A stretch of DNA of 64,000 bases, from positions 1-64,000 of the forward strand of contig CAMDEX010000001.1 of NCBI GenBank assembly GCA_945897075.1. The letters run 5' to 3'. Positions 55,073-63,585 of this stretch are shown here, piece by piece (position 1 is the first letter of the stretch; each line of letters opens with the position of its first letter). Below the pieces are notes generated by a model that was given only the letters and a program-made list of their open reading frames with translations, made no database searches and was not told where the DNA came from. This DNA is from Litorilinea aerophila. Lineage in GTDB: Bacteria > Chloroflexota > Anaerolineae > Caldilineales > Caldilineaceae. Both the position numbers and the translations under genes were made by a program.

Positions 55073-57586
55073 ATGGCCTATCCCGCATCAACTTCCCCGC
55101 AAAATCAGCCGCTCGATCTACTCCGTCAGGAGCGGCGGTTGGCCGTCGCCATCTTCTTTCTGGCGCTGGCCGTCTATACGCTGACATACGTGGGCGCGTT
55201 CAAGAGCAACGACGAGCGCGCGCTTTTCAGCGGGATGGACAGCTTTGTCAAACGGGGCAGCTTTACCGTCAACCAGATTTTTTGGGATTACACAAACGTG
55301 GCGATGATCACCGATCGCGGCGAGATGGTGCCCAACTACGAGCCGGGCCAGATGGTGCTGGCGATTCCCTTCTATCTGTGGGGGCGGGCGTTGGGCGGGG
55401 CTGTGCAGGGGACGCTCTTTTTCAATCTTGTCGTCACGGCGGCGTCGGCGGCGCTGGTCTATCTCTGCTTTCTGGAGTTGGGCTACCGGCGGCGGGTTGC
55501 CCTGTTGGGCTGTTGTGTCTACGCCTTTGCGACACTGGCCTGGCCCTACAGCCGCACCTTCTTTCGTGAGCCATTGACCGTCCTCACCTATCTGCTGGCC
55601 GTCTACGGGCTGCTGCGCTACCGGCCACCCGGCCCGCGACGGATGGGCTGGCTGGCGCTGACCGGCACGGCGTTGGGGCTGGCGCTGGTCACGAAGCAGA
55701 TCAGTGTGGCGCTGATCCCCTCGCTGCTGCTTCTGCTCTTTGCTTACGAACGCCAGCGCCCGGCCGATCCGGGTTCCAGCTTGGCCCGCCAACGGCTAAA
55801 CGCGGCCCTGGCCCTTCTGCTGCCCCTGGCCCTGATTCTGCTTCTGGAACGGGTCTATCACCAGGCCACACTGGGGGGTGTCGAGCTTTTCTCGCGCAAT
55901 ATCATCGAGTACACCACCAACCCCCAGCTCTCCCAATCCATCCCCGCGCGGATGCTGCGCGGGCTGCTTGGCCTCTCCATCAGCCCCTACAAAGGACTCT
56001 TCTGGTATGCGCCCGCGCTGCTGCTGGGATTGATCGGCGCGCTGCCTTTCACGCGTCGCTTCCCCTGGGAGGGGCTGGCCTTTTTGCTGCTGGTGGCCGG
56101 CCACTTCCTGGGCTACAGCCGCTACAACTACTGGTCGGGCGGCGTGGCCTGGGGGTCGCGCTATATGCTGCCCGTCATCCCTTTCCTCATCCTGCTGGCC
56201 GCGCCAGTTTTCGCCTGGCTGCTCGCCGATCCGCCTTCTCACGCTTCACGTTTCACGTTTCACGCTTCACGCTTCACGTTTCACGCTCCACGTTTCACGT
56301 CTCACGTTTCACGTTTCACGTTTCACGTTTCACGTTTCGCTATTTGGCTGCTCATCGCCCTCAGCCTCTTCATCCAAATTCTGGGCGTCAGCCTGGATTT
56401 GCGGACCTACGAGTTGTCTTTTCTGCTCGACAACGCCGCAATTTGGGGCGGCATTGGCGAGGCCATCGACGCGCTCTATCTGCAACCGGCCTATTCGCCG
56501 GTGTTGGGCCATTGGCGTCTGCTGCTCTCGGGAACGCTGCCGCTCGATTTCGCCTGGGTGCAGCTACGCGAGATGGGCGGCTGGGCGCTGCTCCCGCTGG
56601 GGCTGCTGATTTCGTTGCTCTTTCTGGCCGTCAATCTGGCCGCGTGCGTGTGGCTCTGGCGGCAACCGCAACGGACGGCTCTGTTCGGGCTGGGGTTGTC
56701 GGCGCTTTTTGTCGTAACCGGCTCTGTGCTCCTGGGCCTCTACCGCCAGGGCGACGCCCGCTTCGATCCCTACGGGGTGGATCGCTTTCTGCGGCCAATG
56801 ATTGAGCGATTGGAGACGGTTGATTGTGGCTGGCGTGGCTGCGACGAAGTGGTGATCGTGCCTGACCCGACGCTGACCGATTATTTCCTCAATTATATGA
56901 GCGCACCGCTGGTCTGGTATGCCGTTGAGAGTGAGCCGGTGGAAAGCGAACTGCTCGAACAACTCAGCCGCCGCTATGCCCGTATCTGGCTGGTGCGGGA
57001 TCGCAACGCGGCGACCGACGACGCAGAAAACCGTCGAGGGGTGGAGCGCTATCTGACCGAACACGCGTATAAAGCGGACGAGGAACGCATGGACGAGTGG
57101 GCCAGATTGCTGCGTTTTTCCGCGGCGGGCACAGCGCAGACGCAGATGGAAACGGCGCACGTTCTGGGCGATATGCAATTGGCGCAGATTTCGATTGGAA
57201 TCGAGCAACCGGCGCACACATCCTCTGTTGACGCGGCGGTGAGCGTTCAGCCGGGCGACACCCTGCAAATCGGTCTGCGCTGGCAGGCAAAGCAGACGCA
57301 GGCAGGCAACTACACCGTCTTTATCCAACTGTTGAACGCCAGCGGCCAGGTTGTCGCGCAGCGGGATCGCTGGCCGGGGGACGGTTTTTTCCCCACCGCC
57401 GCGTTGCAGGCGGGCCAAATCATCACCGACAACCTGGCCCTGCCGCTGCCGTCCGATCTGTCGCCCGGCAGCTACCGGTTAATCGGCGGTCTCTATCGCG
57501 GCGATGTGGAAGGCTATCCCCGGCTGGTCGGCCCTAACGGCGATTTTGTCCTCTTGGCTGAGATTGAAGTGGCATCAGAGCAATAA
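55073..57586 (+). CDS. Polytopic glycosyltransferase-like membrane protein with C-terminal beta-rich domain
   Basis: FKSNDERALFSGMDSFVKRGSF...; C-terminal LRWQAKQTQAGNYTVFIQLLNASGQVVAQRDRWPGDGFFPT. Confidence 0.75.
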   Translation: MAYPASTSPQNQPLDLLRQERRLAVAIFFLALAVYTLTYVGAFKSNDERALFSGMDSFVKRGSFTVNQIFWDYTNVAMITDRGEMVPNYEPGQMVLAIPFYLWGRALGGAVQGTLFFNLVVTAASAALVYLCFLELGYRRRVALLGCCVYAFATLAWPYSRTFFREPLTVLTYLLAVYGLLRYRPPGPRRMGWLALTGTALGLALVTKQISVALIPSLLLLLFAYERQRPADPGSSLARQRLNAALALLLPLALILLLERVYHQATLGGVELFSRNIIEYTTNPQLSQSIPARMLRGLLGLSISPYKGLFWYAPALLLGLIGALPFTRRFPWEGLAFLLLVAGHFLGYSRYNYWSGGVAWGSRYMLPVIPFLILLAAPVFAWLLADPPSHASRFTFHASRFTFHAPRFTSHVSRFTFHVSRFAIWLLIALSLFIQILGVSLDLRTYELSFLLDNAAIWGGIGEAIDALYLQPAYSPVLGHWRLLLSGTLPLDFAWVQLREMGGWALLPLGLLISLLFLAVNLAACVWLWRQPQRTALFGLGLSALFVVTGSVLLGLYRQGDARFDPYGVDRFLRPMIERLETVDCGWRGCDEVVIVPDPTLTDYFLNYMSAPLVWYAVESEPVESELLEQLSRRYARIWLVRDRNAATDDAENRRGVERYLTEHAYKADEERMDEWARLLRFSAAGTAQTQMETAHVLGDMQLAQISIGIEQPAHTSSVDAAVSVQPGDTLQIGLRWQAKQTQAGNYTVFIQLLNASGQVVAQRDRWPGDGFFPTAALQAGQIITDNLALPLPSDLSPGSYRLIGGLYRGDVEGYPRLVGPNGDFVLLAEIEVASEQ
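56238..56335. repeat. TTCACGT/TTCACGC heptamer array, 14 units, inside CDS 55073
   Basis: 14 x 7 = 98 nt counted; encodes SRFTFHASRFTFHAPRFTSHVSRFTFHV. Confidence 0.95.
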
Positions 57587-57602
57587 AAGTGCGTTTGTTC
57601 GG

Positions 57603-57697
57603 CCAGAAACCTGAAACGTAAAACGTGAGACTACCGGCACGCATTTCACGTCTCACGTCTCACGTCTCACGCCTCACGTTTCACGCCTCACGAATTC
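57603..57697. repeat. Facing GAAACGT/CTCACGT heptamer arms
   Basis: 'cctgaaacgtaaaacgtgaga' facing 'ttcacgtctcacgtctcacgtctcacgcctcacg'. Confidence 0.8.
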
Positions 57698-57708
57698 GAT
57701 AATCGGCT

Positions 57709-59583
57709 ATGCGCCAATACGCAATACGCAATACGCAATACGCAATCGTCTTTCTCGCCTTTGCCCTCCGCCTCTTCCGGCTGGCCTTCCAGGAACTGCG
57801 CGGGGACGAGGCTTTCGGTTATTTCTTCAGCCTGCGTACCTACGACGATATCATCGCTACTACCCTTTCTCTGCGCGAACCGCATCCGGTGGGCAGCTAC
57901 TTTTTGCAACATCTCTGGCTGGGCTGGGCGGGCCACTCGGAATTTGCCCTGCGTTTTGTCAGCGTCTGGTGCGGCGTACTGGCCGTAGCCCTGCTCTACC
58001 GGCTGGCGCGCCGTCTGCAACTCTCCCCGGCCACCGCGTCCACCGGCGCATTCCTGCTCGCTGTCAGCCCCTACGCCATCTGGCACAGCCAGGATGCGCG
58101 CATGTACTCGATCCTCCTGGCCCTGACACTGGCGAGTACGTGGCTGATGGTGGAGGCGTTGCAGCGAGGGCGCTGGCAGGTCTGGTTACTTTATGTCGGG
58201 GTAAGCTGGCTGGCCCTGCACACCCATTACTTCGCCATTTTCGTGTTGGCGGCTCAGAATTGTTTTGTGCTGGGCCGGGCACTGCTGATGCCCCGCGTCC
58301 GTTTTGGCGCGGTTCAGTGGGTGCAGTGGCAATTTGTCCTGGGATTTTTTTACCTGCCCTGGCTCTTTACTGCGGGCGAGACCCTGACCGGCTACGGCGG
58401 CAACGGGGATTCGCCCAGCTTCTGGTGGATGGCGCAGCGCTCCCTGGCCGTCTTTGCCGCAGGGGAGAGTATCCCGGCGGGATGGCGCACGCCGGTCGCT
58501 CTCGGCGCGGGGCTTCTGCTCCTTCTCGGCATCACTCATCTCTGGCGGACAGGTGGCAGTAGACGGCGCACCCTCTTTCTGCTCCTCCTGCTGTGGGCTG
58601 TGCCTGTGTTGGCGACGTGGGCCAGCAGCCAGAGCCGCCCCCTCTTCAACGAGCGCTATCTCATCGCGGCCGCGCCCCCTTTCTACCTGCTCCTGGCCGT
58701 CGCCCTCACTTCTGCAATTCGCAATTCACAATTCACTATTCACTATTTACGATTCACCATTCGCTATTTCTTTCCCCTTCTCTTGGGATCGCTCCTTCTT
58801 CTCTCTCTCTCCAACCACTTCACCAACCCCGCCTATTCCAAAACCCGCGGCTGGCGGGAACTGGCTGTCTCCTTTGCGCGATTTTCCGCCGGTCTGCCGC
58901 CGGAACAGGTGCGTCTGGCGCAAAATCTGCCCGAACCGACGCTCTGGTATTACTACAGCGGCCCGCTGGAGCATATCGTCTTGCCGCCCCAGGCCCACGA
59001 TGCAGAGGGGGCAAACGCGGCCGTGACACAACTGGTGGCGGAGGGTGTGACGCGGGTCATTCATCCCGTCCAAGCTGCCGCCACCTGGGATGATGCGGGC
59101 ATTGCCCAGGCTGCCCTGGCAAAGGAGTACGCGTTGGCCGCCCGTCTGTCTGTGGGCGTCTGGCCCGTGGAAATCTACAGCCGTGTGGGTGGGTACACGC
59201 CTCTTTCTGTTGCCTTTGCCAACGGCGTGCAACTGAACGGCGCGGCCCTGCAACCGGAGCGTCTCATCCCCGGCGCACTGCTGGTGGTCCATCTGCTCTG
59301 GGACGGAGAACGCGCCCAATTGAGCGGCAGCGAGAAAGTCTTTTTGCATCTATTGGATGGCAGCGGGCAGATCGTCGGTCAGACCGATGTGCCGTTCGTG
59401 GCGGAGAGGGGAGCGGGTGAAGCCGCGGCGTATGGTATACTGCTTCCAGACACTTTGCCCGCCGGCCCCTATCGTGCGATCGCCGGGTTGTATGATCCGG
59501 CGCTACCCGGTGCGCCGCGTATCGCGACGACGGCAGGCGCTGATTTTGTGGGGTTGGGTGTGCTGGAGGGACGGATGGAATGA
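57709..59583 (+). CDS. GT39-family glycosyltransferase (ArnT/PMT-like) with C-terminal beta-rich domain
   Basis: LRGDEAFGYFFSL...VSPYAIWHSQDARMYSILLALTLAST; C-terminal GSEKVFLHLLDGSGQIVGQTD. Confidence 0.85.
   Translation: MRQYAIRNTQYAIVFLAFALRLFRLAFQELRGDEAFGYFFSLRTYDDIIATTLSLREPHPVGSYFLQHLWLGWAGHSEFALRFVSVWCGVLAVALLYRLARRLQLSPATASTGAFLLAVSPYAIWHSQDARMYSILLALTLASTWLMVEALQRGRWQVWLLYVGVSWLALHTHYFAIFVLAAQNCFVLGRALLMPRVRFGAVQWVQWQFVLGFFYLPWLFTAGETLTGYGGNGDSPSFWWMAQRSLAVFAAGESIPAGWRTPVALGAGLLLLLGITHLWRTGGSRRRTLFLLLLLWAVPVLATWASSQSRPLFNERYLIAAAPPFYLLLAVALTSAIRNSQFTIHYLRFTIRYFFPLLLGSLLLLSLSNHFTNPAYSKTRGWRELAVSFARFSAGLPPEQVRLAQNLPEPTLWYYYSGPLEHIVLPPQAHDAEGANAAVTQLVAEGVTRVIHPVQAAATWDDAGIAQAALAKEYALAARLSVGVWPVEIYSRVGGYTPLSVAFANGVQLNGAALQPERLIPGALLVVHLLWDGERAQLSGSEKVFLHLLDGSGQIVGQTDVPFVAERGAGEAAAYGILLPDTLPAGPYRAIAGLYDPALPGAPRIATTAGADFVGLGVLEGRME
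57713..57746. repeat. GCAATAC heptamer array at the 5' end of the GT39 CDS
   Basis: GCCAATAC GCAATAC GCAATAC GCAATAC GCAATC; begins two codons into the ORF. Confidence 0.9.
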
Positions 59584-59597
59584 AATGCGGCTGCCCT

Positions 59598-59634
59598 GAA
59601 AAATAGAACACGGATAACAGAATTTACGGATTTG
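59598..59634. repeat. Dispersed AGAACACGGATAACAGAATTTACGGATTTG repeat (copy 4)
   Basis: Near-identical to 44282-44318. Confidence 0.8.
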
Positions 59635-59710
59635 GTTTTCGTCCTGCAAGGCGCTCGACGGTGTATAGGGAACTGATGATCTTTGAGCCATCCAGAGAGG
59701 AGATCGTCGC

Positions 59711-60046
59711 ATGGATCAATTAGCGAACTATCGTACTCTTGTCAAGCAGATTTTACTGCGCAATGCCGAATATGCGCCGAGTCTGGGTGAGATTGACAGT
59801 ATTCCTGTATTTGATGAACGGAGCGACCAATACTTTTTGGTTGATTTCGGCTGGAATCGTACAGGGCGTGTGCATTCCGTGATTCTTCATTTGCAAATTA
59901 AGAACGGCAAGGTGTGGATCGAGCGAGACGGCAGCGAGGAAGGGATCGCCTACGATCTGTTGGAAGCAGGAATTCCCAAAGAGGACATTGTGCTTGCTTT
60001 CTACCGGCCAGAACGACGCGCGATTACCGAATTTGCGATTGCCTAA
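59711..60046 (+). CDS. xisI: XisI-family (fdxN element excision controlling factor) protein
   Basis: MDQLANYRTLVKQIL...FDERSDQYFLVDFGWNRTGRVHSVILHLQIKNGKVWIERDGSEEGIAYDLLEAGIPKEDIVLAFYRPERR. Confidence 0.88.
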   Translation: MDQLANYRTLVKQILLRNAEYAPSLGEIDSIPVFDERSDQYFLVDFGWNRTGRVHSVILHLQIKNGKVWIERDGSEEGIAYDLLEAGIPKEDIVLAFYRPERRAITEFAIA

Positions 60047-60126
60047 GGTAATCCTCTATGCGTCAATTGAGGATTTGCTGCATACATTTTTCAACCCTTG
60101 ACTGCCGGGTTTTGGATTGTTTGGGT

Positions 60127-60585
60127 TCAGCCCACCGCTTTCTTCACGAGCGCGCTGACTTTCGCCTCTACCGTCGCAGTCAGCTCCTTCAGCGCAAAGG
60201 CGGTCGGCCACAGGGCGTCTTCGTCGAGGTTCGCCGCGTCGCTGAAGCCGAGTGTCGCGTAGCGCGTGTTGAACTTCTGCGCGCTTTGGAAGAAGCAGAC
60301 AACCTTGCCGTCTTGGGCATACGCCGGCATCCCGTACCAGGTTTTTGGTGAGAGGGCTGGCGCGCTGGTTTTGATGAGCGCATGCAGCCGGTTGGCCATG
60401 GCGCGCTCTGATTCCGGCATCGCGGCAATCGCGGCGAGTACGGCGCTTTCCCCTTCCGCCTTGTCCTTGTCCGCGCGCGCTTCTGCCTTCATCTCTTTGG
60501 CGCGCTCCTTCATCGCGGCTTTTTCCTCGTCCGTGAATCCCTTGACCGTCTTGCTGCTCGCGGTGGTACTCTTACTTTGGTTCAT
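60127..60585 (-). CDS. DUF1801-family protein
   Basis: [56 protein letters not shown]. Confidence 0.85.
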   Translation of the reverse strand: MNQSKSTTASSKTVKGFTDEEKAAMKERAKEMKAEARADKDKAEGESAVLAAIAAMPESERAMANRLHALIKTSAPALSPKTWYGMPAYAQDGKVVCFFQSAQKFNTRYATLGFSDAANLDEDALWPTAFALKELTATVEAKVSALVKKAVG

Positions 60586-60751
60586 GAGAATCTCCCTCTA
60601 TTTGGTTGAATCGGTATGCCGTAAGACACCCTACAGGTTGCAGCAAGAGCTGCTTATTCGTCAACGGTACGACGCAGTCGCGCAACTTCTCTTGATGGCT
60701 ACGCCAGTTTTCATAGATCACATCCAGCGTCGATCCAGCTTGCGGTTGCAT
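60572..60751 (-). pseudogene. Truncated DinB-family N-terminus
   Basis: STLDVIYENWRSHQEKLRDCVVPLTNKQLLLQPVG, then non-homologous sequence running into the DUF1801 start. Confidence 0.55.
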
Positions 60752-60823
60752 TTGTTCCTCCTTTGGCGGCTGATAGGTGATAAGCGATTCCATCAGAATT
60801 GTGAACAAAGGGGTGTTAGAGTT

Positions 60824-61663
60824 TTACGGCGTCAACCCCTCCGGCAGCCCGGCGGGGAATTCCGCTGCAATCGCCTCTTGAATCTTCTCGACGCGGTTCT
60901 CCGGGTTGGGGTGGCTGCTCAGAAATTCCGGTTGGCGGCTGCCACCGCTGGCCTTTGCCAATGCCTCCATCACCCCAATCAGCGCCCGCGGATCGTAGCC
61001 CGCCGCCGCGATAAAGCGCACGCCCAGCTTGTCCGACTCCAACTCATCATCCCGGCCAAATTTCATATTCACCATCTGCCCCACCAGTGCGGCCATCTGT
61101 CCAACCCCTACGCTGTTGGGGTTATCGGGATCGTAGGCAGCCATCACCGCCGCGCCGGACAGCCCTTCAGTCAGTTTGGCCTTTGCCATGTGCTCGGCGG
61201 AGTGGCGCGCCACCACATGGCCGATCTCGTGGCCCAGCACACCGGCCAATTCCCCTTCGGTCTGCAAGAGATTGAGCAGCCCTACGGTTACAAAGACCTG
61301 GCCGCCGGGCAGAGCAAAGGCGTTCACCGTCTGCGCGTCGGCCAGCAGATGAAAGTCAAACTGATAGCCCGTCTCCTGCAAGTTGGAACCCTGCACGATC
61401 CGAACGCCAATCCTCTCCACCATCTCCCGCAACTGCCGATCCGGAGATTCACCCCCATATTGCTGGGCCATCTGGGGCGCGGCCTGCAAACCGAGCGCGA
61501 TCTCCTGGGCCACAGTCACGTCTATATACTGCACTTCATCGGTCACTTCGTTGTATTGGCGGCTGCCAAAATAGGTGATCAACGAAATCACCGCAATAAT
61601 AACGGCGATCAAAATACGGCTGGAGCCACCGCGTCTTGCACTGGATTGTCTACGAACTGTCAT
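60824..61663 (-). CDS. M48-family metalloprotease
   Basis: LAGVLGHEIGHVVARHSAEHMAK (HExxH), FALPGGQVFVTVGLL, DELESDKLGVRF. Confidence 0.92.
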   Translation of the reverse strand: MTVRRQSSARRGGSSRILIAVIIAVISLITYFGSRQYNEVTDEVQYIDVTVAQEIALGLQAAPQMAQQYGGESPDRQLREMVERIGVRIVQGSNLQETGYQFDFHLLADAQTVNAFALPGGQVFVTVGLLNLLQTEGELAGVLGHEIGHVVARHSAEHMAKAKLTEGLSGAAVMAAYDPDNPNSVGVGQMAALVGQMVNMKFGRDDELESDKLGVRFIAAAGYDPRALIGVMEALAKASGGSRQPEFLSSHPNPENRVEKIQEAIAAEFPAGLPEGLTP

Positions 61664-61784
61664 ATACCCTCCCTGCAATTGTTTTGGTGTCGTGCAAGCG
61701 CAGCAAGCCGCGTTCTTGCTTTGTAATGGCTGTAGCATACACCAAAGGCACTATCCGTCACAGTACAGGAGGTTGGAAATCGTC

Positions 61785-61815
61785 AATCCGTAAATTCTGT
61801 CATCCGTGTTCTTCC
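61785..61815. repeat. Dispersed AATCCGTAAATTCTGTCATCCGTGTTCT repeat (copy 5)
   Basis: Same element as 6421, 37847, 44282 and 59598. Confidence 0.75.
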
Positions 61816-61962
61816 TTTTGCAGCTTTGCGGCCAACCGGGATAAAGAAATCATAAACTGCTCTTATTGTCTGCTTAAAGCCAGCGCGGGCGATTGGATGT
61901 AAGGTAAACGCAGCGGGATGCTCACAATTTTGCTACAGCCATTTTGAAGGAGAACAATTTCC

Positions 61963-63348
61963 ATGCGAGAAAACAGAGCCACATTGCGCACTACATTTCT
62001 TGTGATTGCCGTTCTGATACTGGCTGCCCTGCTGGTGATAAGCAACAGCCACCTGCTCCCCCCCCGCCCTGTGGAAGCTGCCCCTTCGACAGGAGAGCGG
62101 GGATCGTTCCAACCCGTCACCCTGCGCCAGAACAGCGTGACGCCCGACCAGGAATTGCTCGCCGCTCTGTATGACAGTGCGGTTGCATCGGTGGTCAACA
62201 TTCAGGTCACCACCCAGTCCGCGGCTGATTCCGGCTTTGGTGCGCCCACCACACCCCAGGGCGGCGAAGGCACCGGCTGGGTCTGGGACAGCGAAGGGCA
62301 TATCGTCACCAACAATCACGTCGTGGAAGACGCCCAGTCCATTCTGGTCAACTTTGCCAACGGCATGTGGGCCGAGGCCGAGCTGGTGGCACGTGACTCC
62401 CAGGCCGACCTGGCCGTGATCAAAGTCACACCGCCCAGCGGAATGAGCCTGACCCCGCTGACAGTGGCGGAGACGACCCTGCGCGTGGGCCATTATGTCA
62501 TCGCGTTGGGCAGCCCCTTTGGGCTGGACGGCACAATGACGCTGGGGATCGTCAGCGCGCTGGGGCGCAGCTTCCTGGTGGGCGAAACCGCGGGCACCCG
62601 CTATTCCCTGCCCGAAGTAATCCAGACTGATGCCGCTATCAATCCCGGCAATTCGGGTGGGCCGTTGCTCAATTTGCAGGGCGAAGTCGTCGGTGTCAAC
62701 TTCGCCATCCGCTCAGAAGCCCGCTCCAATGCCGGCGTGGGTTTTGCCATCCCCGTCTCTGTCGTGCGCAAAGTCGTCCCCGCACTGATTGCGGACGGCG
62801 TCTATAGTTACTCCTTCTTGGGCATCTCCGGCACGACGATCGACGCCGAGGTGGCTGCCGATGAGAATCTGACCCCGAATGAACTGGGCATCTTTGTCTC
62901 CCAAGCGGTGACCGGTGGTCCATCAGCCCGCGCCGGTGTGCGCGCCAGGGATATCATCGTGGGCATTGATGGGATGGGTGTGCGCAGTTTTGAGGATATG
63001 ATCGGCTATCTCATCACCGAAACCGAGCCGGGGCAAGTTGTACAGTTGGATGTCATACGCAATGGTGGGCAAATGCGCTTTGACGTAACGCTTTCCACCC
63101 GTCCTGGCGAAAGCGCTGCTGCGACCCCCAACCGGCAGCGTTTCACTGTAGGGGAAGCGATTGAGATCGCCAAAGTTGCGGCAACCGCGGCCAATCTGAT
63201 GGATGTGGTGGACGGGGCAACGGCCAAAAGCGCTATGCGCGGCGGTGCGCCGATCTGGGTCGTCACTCTGGAAGGTGGCGGCAAGACGGTCACGGCGATT
63301 ATCAATGCCCTGACCGGCGAAGTGCTGGATTTGACGAGTGGCGAGTAG
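61963..63348 (+). CDS. HtrA/DegP-type serine protease with PDZ domain and C-terminal PepSY-like tail
   Basis: VTNNHVVEDA, DLAVIKV, NPGNSGGPLLNLQGEVVGVN; PDZ GPSARAGVRARDIIVGIDG. Confidence 0.92.
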   Translation: MRENRATLRTTFLVIAVLILAALLVISNSHLLPPRPVEAAPSTGERGSFQPVTLRQNSVTPDQELLAALYDSAVASVVNIQVTTQSAADSGFGAPTTPQGGEGTGWVWDSEGHIVTNNHVVEDAQSILVNFANGMWAEAELVARDSQADLAVIKVTPPSGMSLTPLTVAETTLRVGHYVIALGSPFGLDGTMTLGIVSALGRSFLVGETAGTRYSLPEVIQTDAAINPGNSGGPLLNLQGEVVGVNFAIRSEARSNAGVGFAIPVSVVRKVVPALIADGVYSYSFLGISGTTIDAEVAADENLTPNELGIFVSQAVTGGPSARAGVRARDIIVGIDGMGVRSFEDMIGYLITETEPGQVVQLDVIRNGGQMRFDVTLSTRPGESAAATPNRQRFTVGEAIEIAKVAATAANLMDVVDGATAKSAMRGGAPIWVVTLEGGGKTVTAIINALTGEVLDLTSGE

Positions 63349-63377
63349 GCGCAGTCCTGGAAAATTGCTAGTTCCTG

Positions 63378-63421
63378 ACGTAGTGCGTAGTGCGTCTACC
63401 AGTTGACGCACTACGCAATGC
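63378..63421. repeat. GTAGTGCG heptamer hairpin
   Basis: 'gtagtgcgtagtgcgt-ctaccagttg-acgcactacgcaatgc'. Confidence 0.8.
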
Positions 63422-63585
63422 CTCGCATTACACCAACCCTCCACACCCCCTCCATAATTTCTCCAGATTCAACTACCATACTGAATAGAGAAAAACAGAT
63501 GATGGGATACTGACGCGTGGCGACACAGAATCCCATCATCTCAGCATCTCAGCACCCAACCCGATCCGTTGCCAGAGGCAGACGC

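Noticed and set aside
60266-61726. 486-aa plus-strand ORF
   Set aside because: Antisense to the M48 protease (HEIGH motif on the minus strand) and DUF1801.
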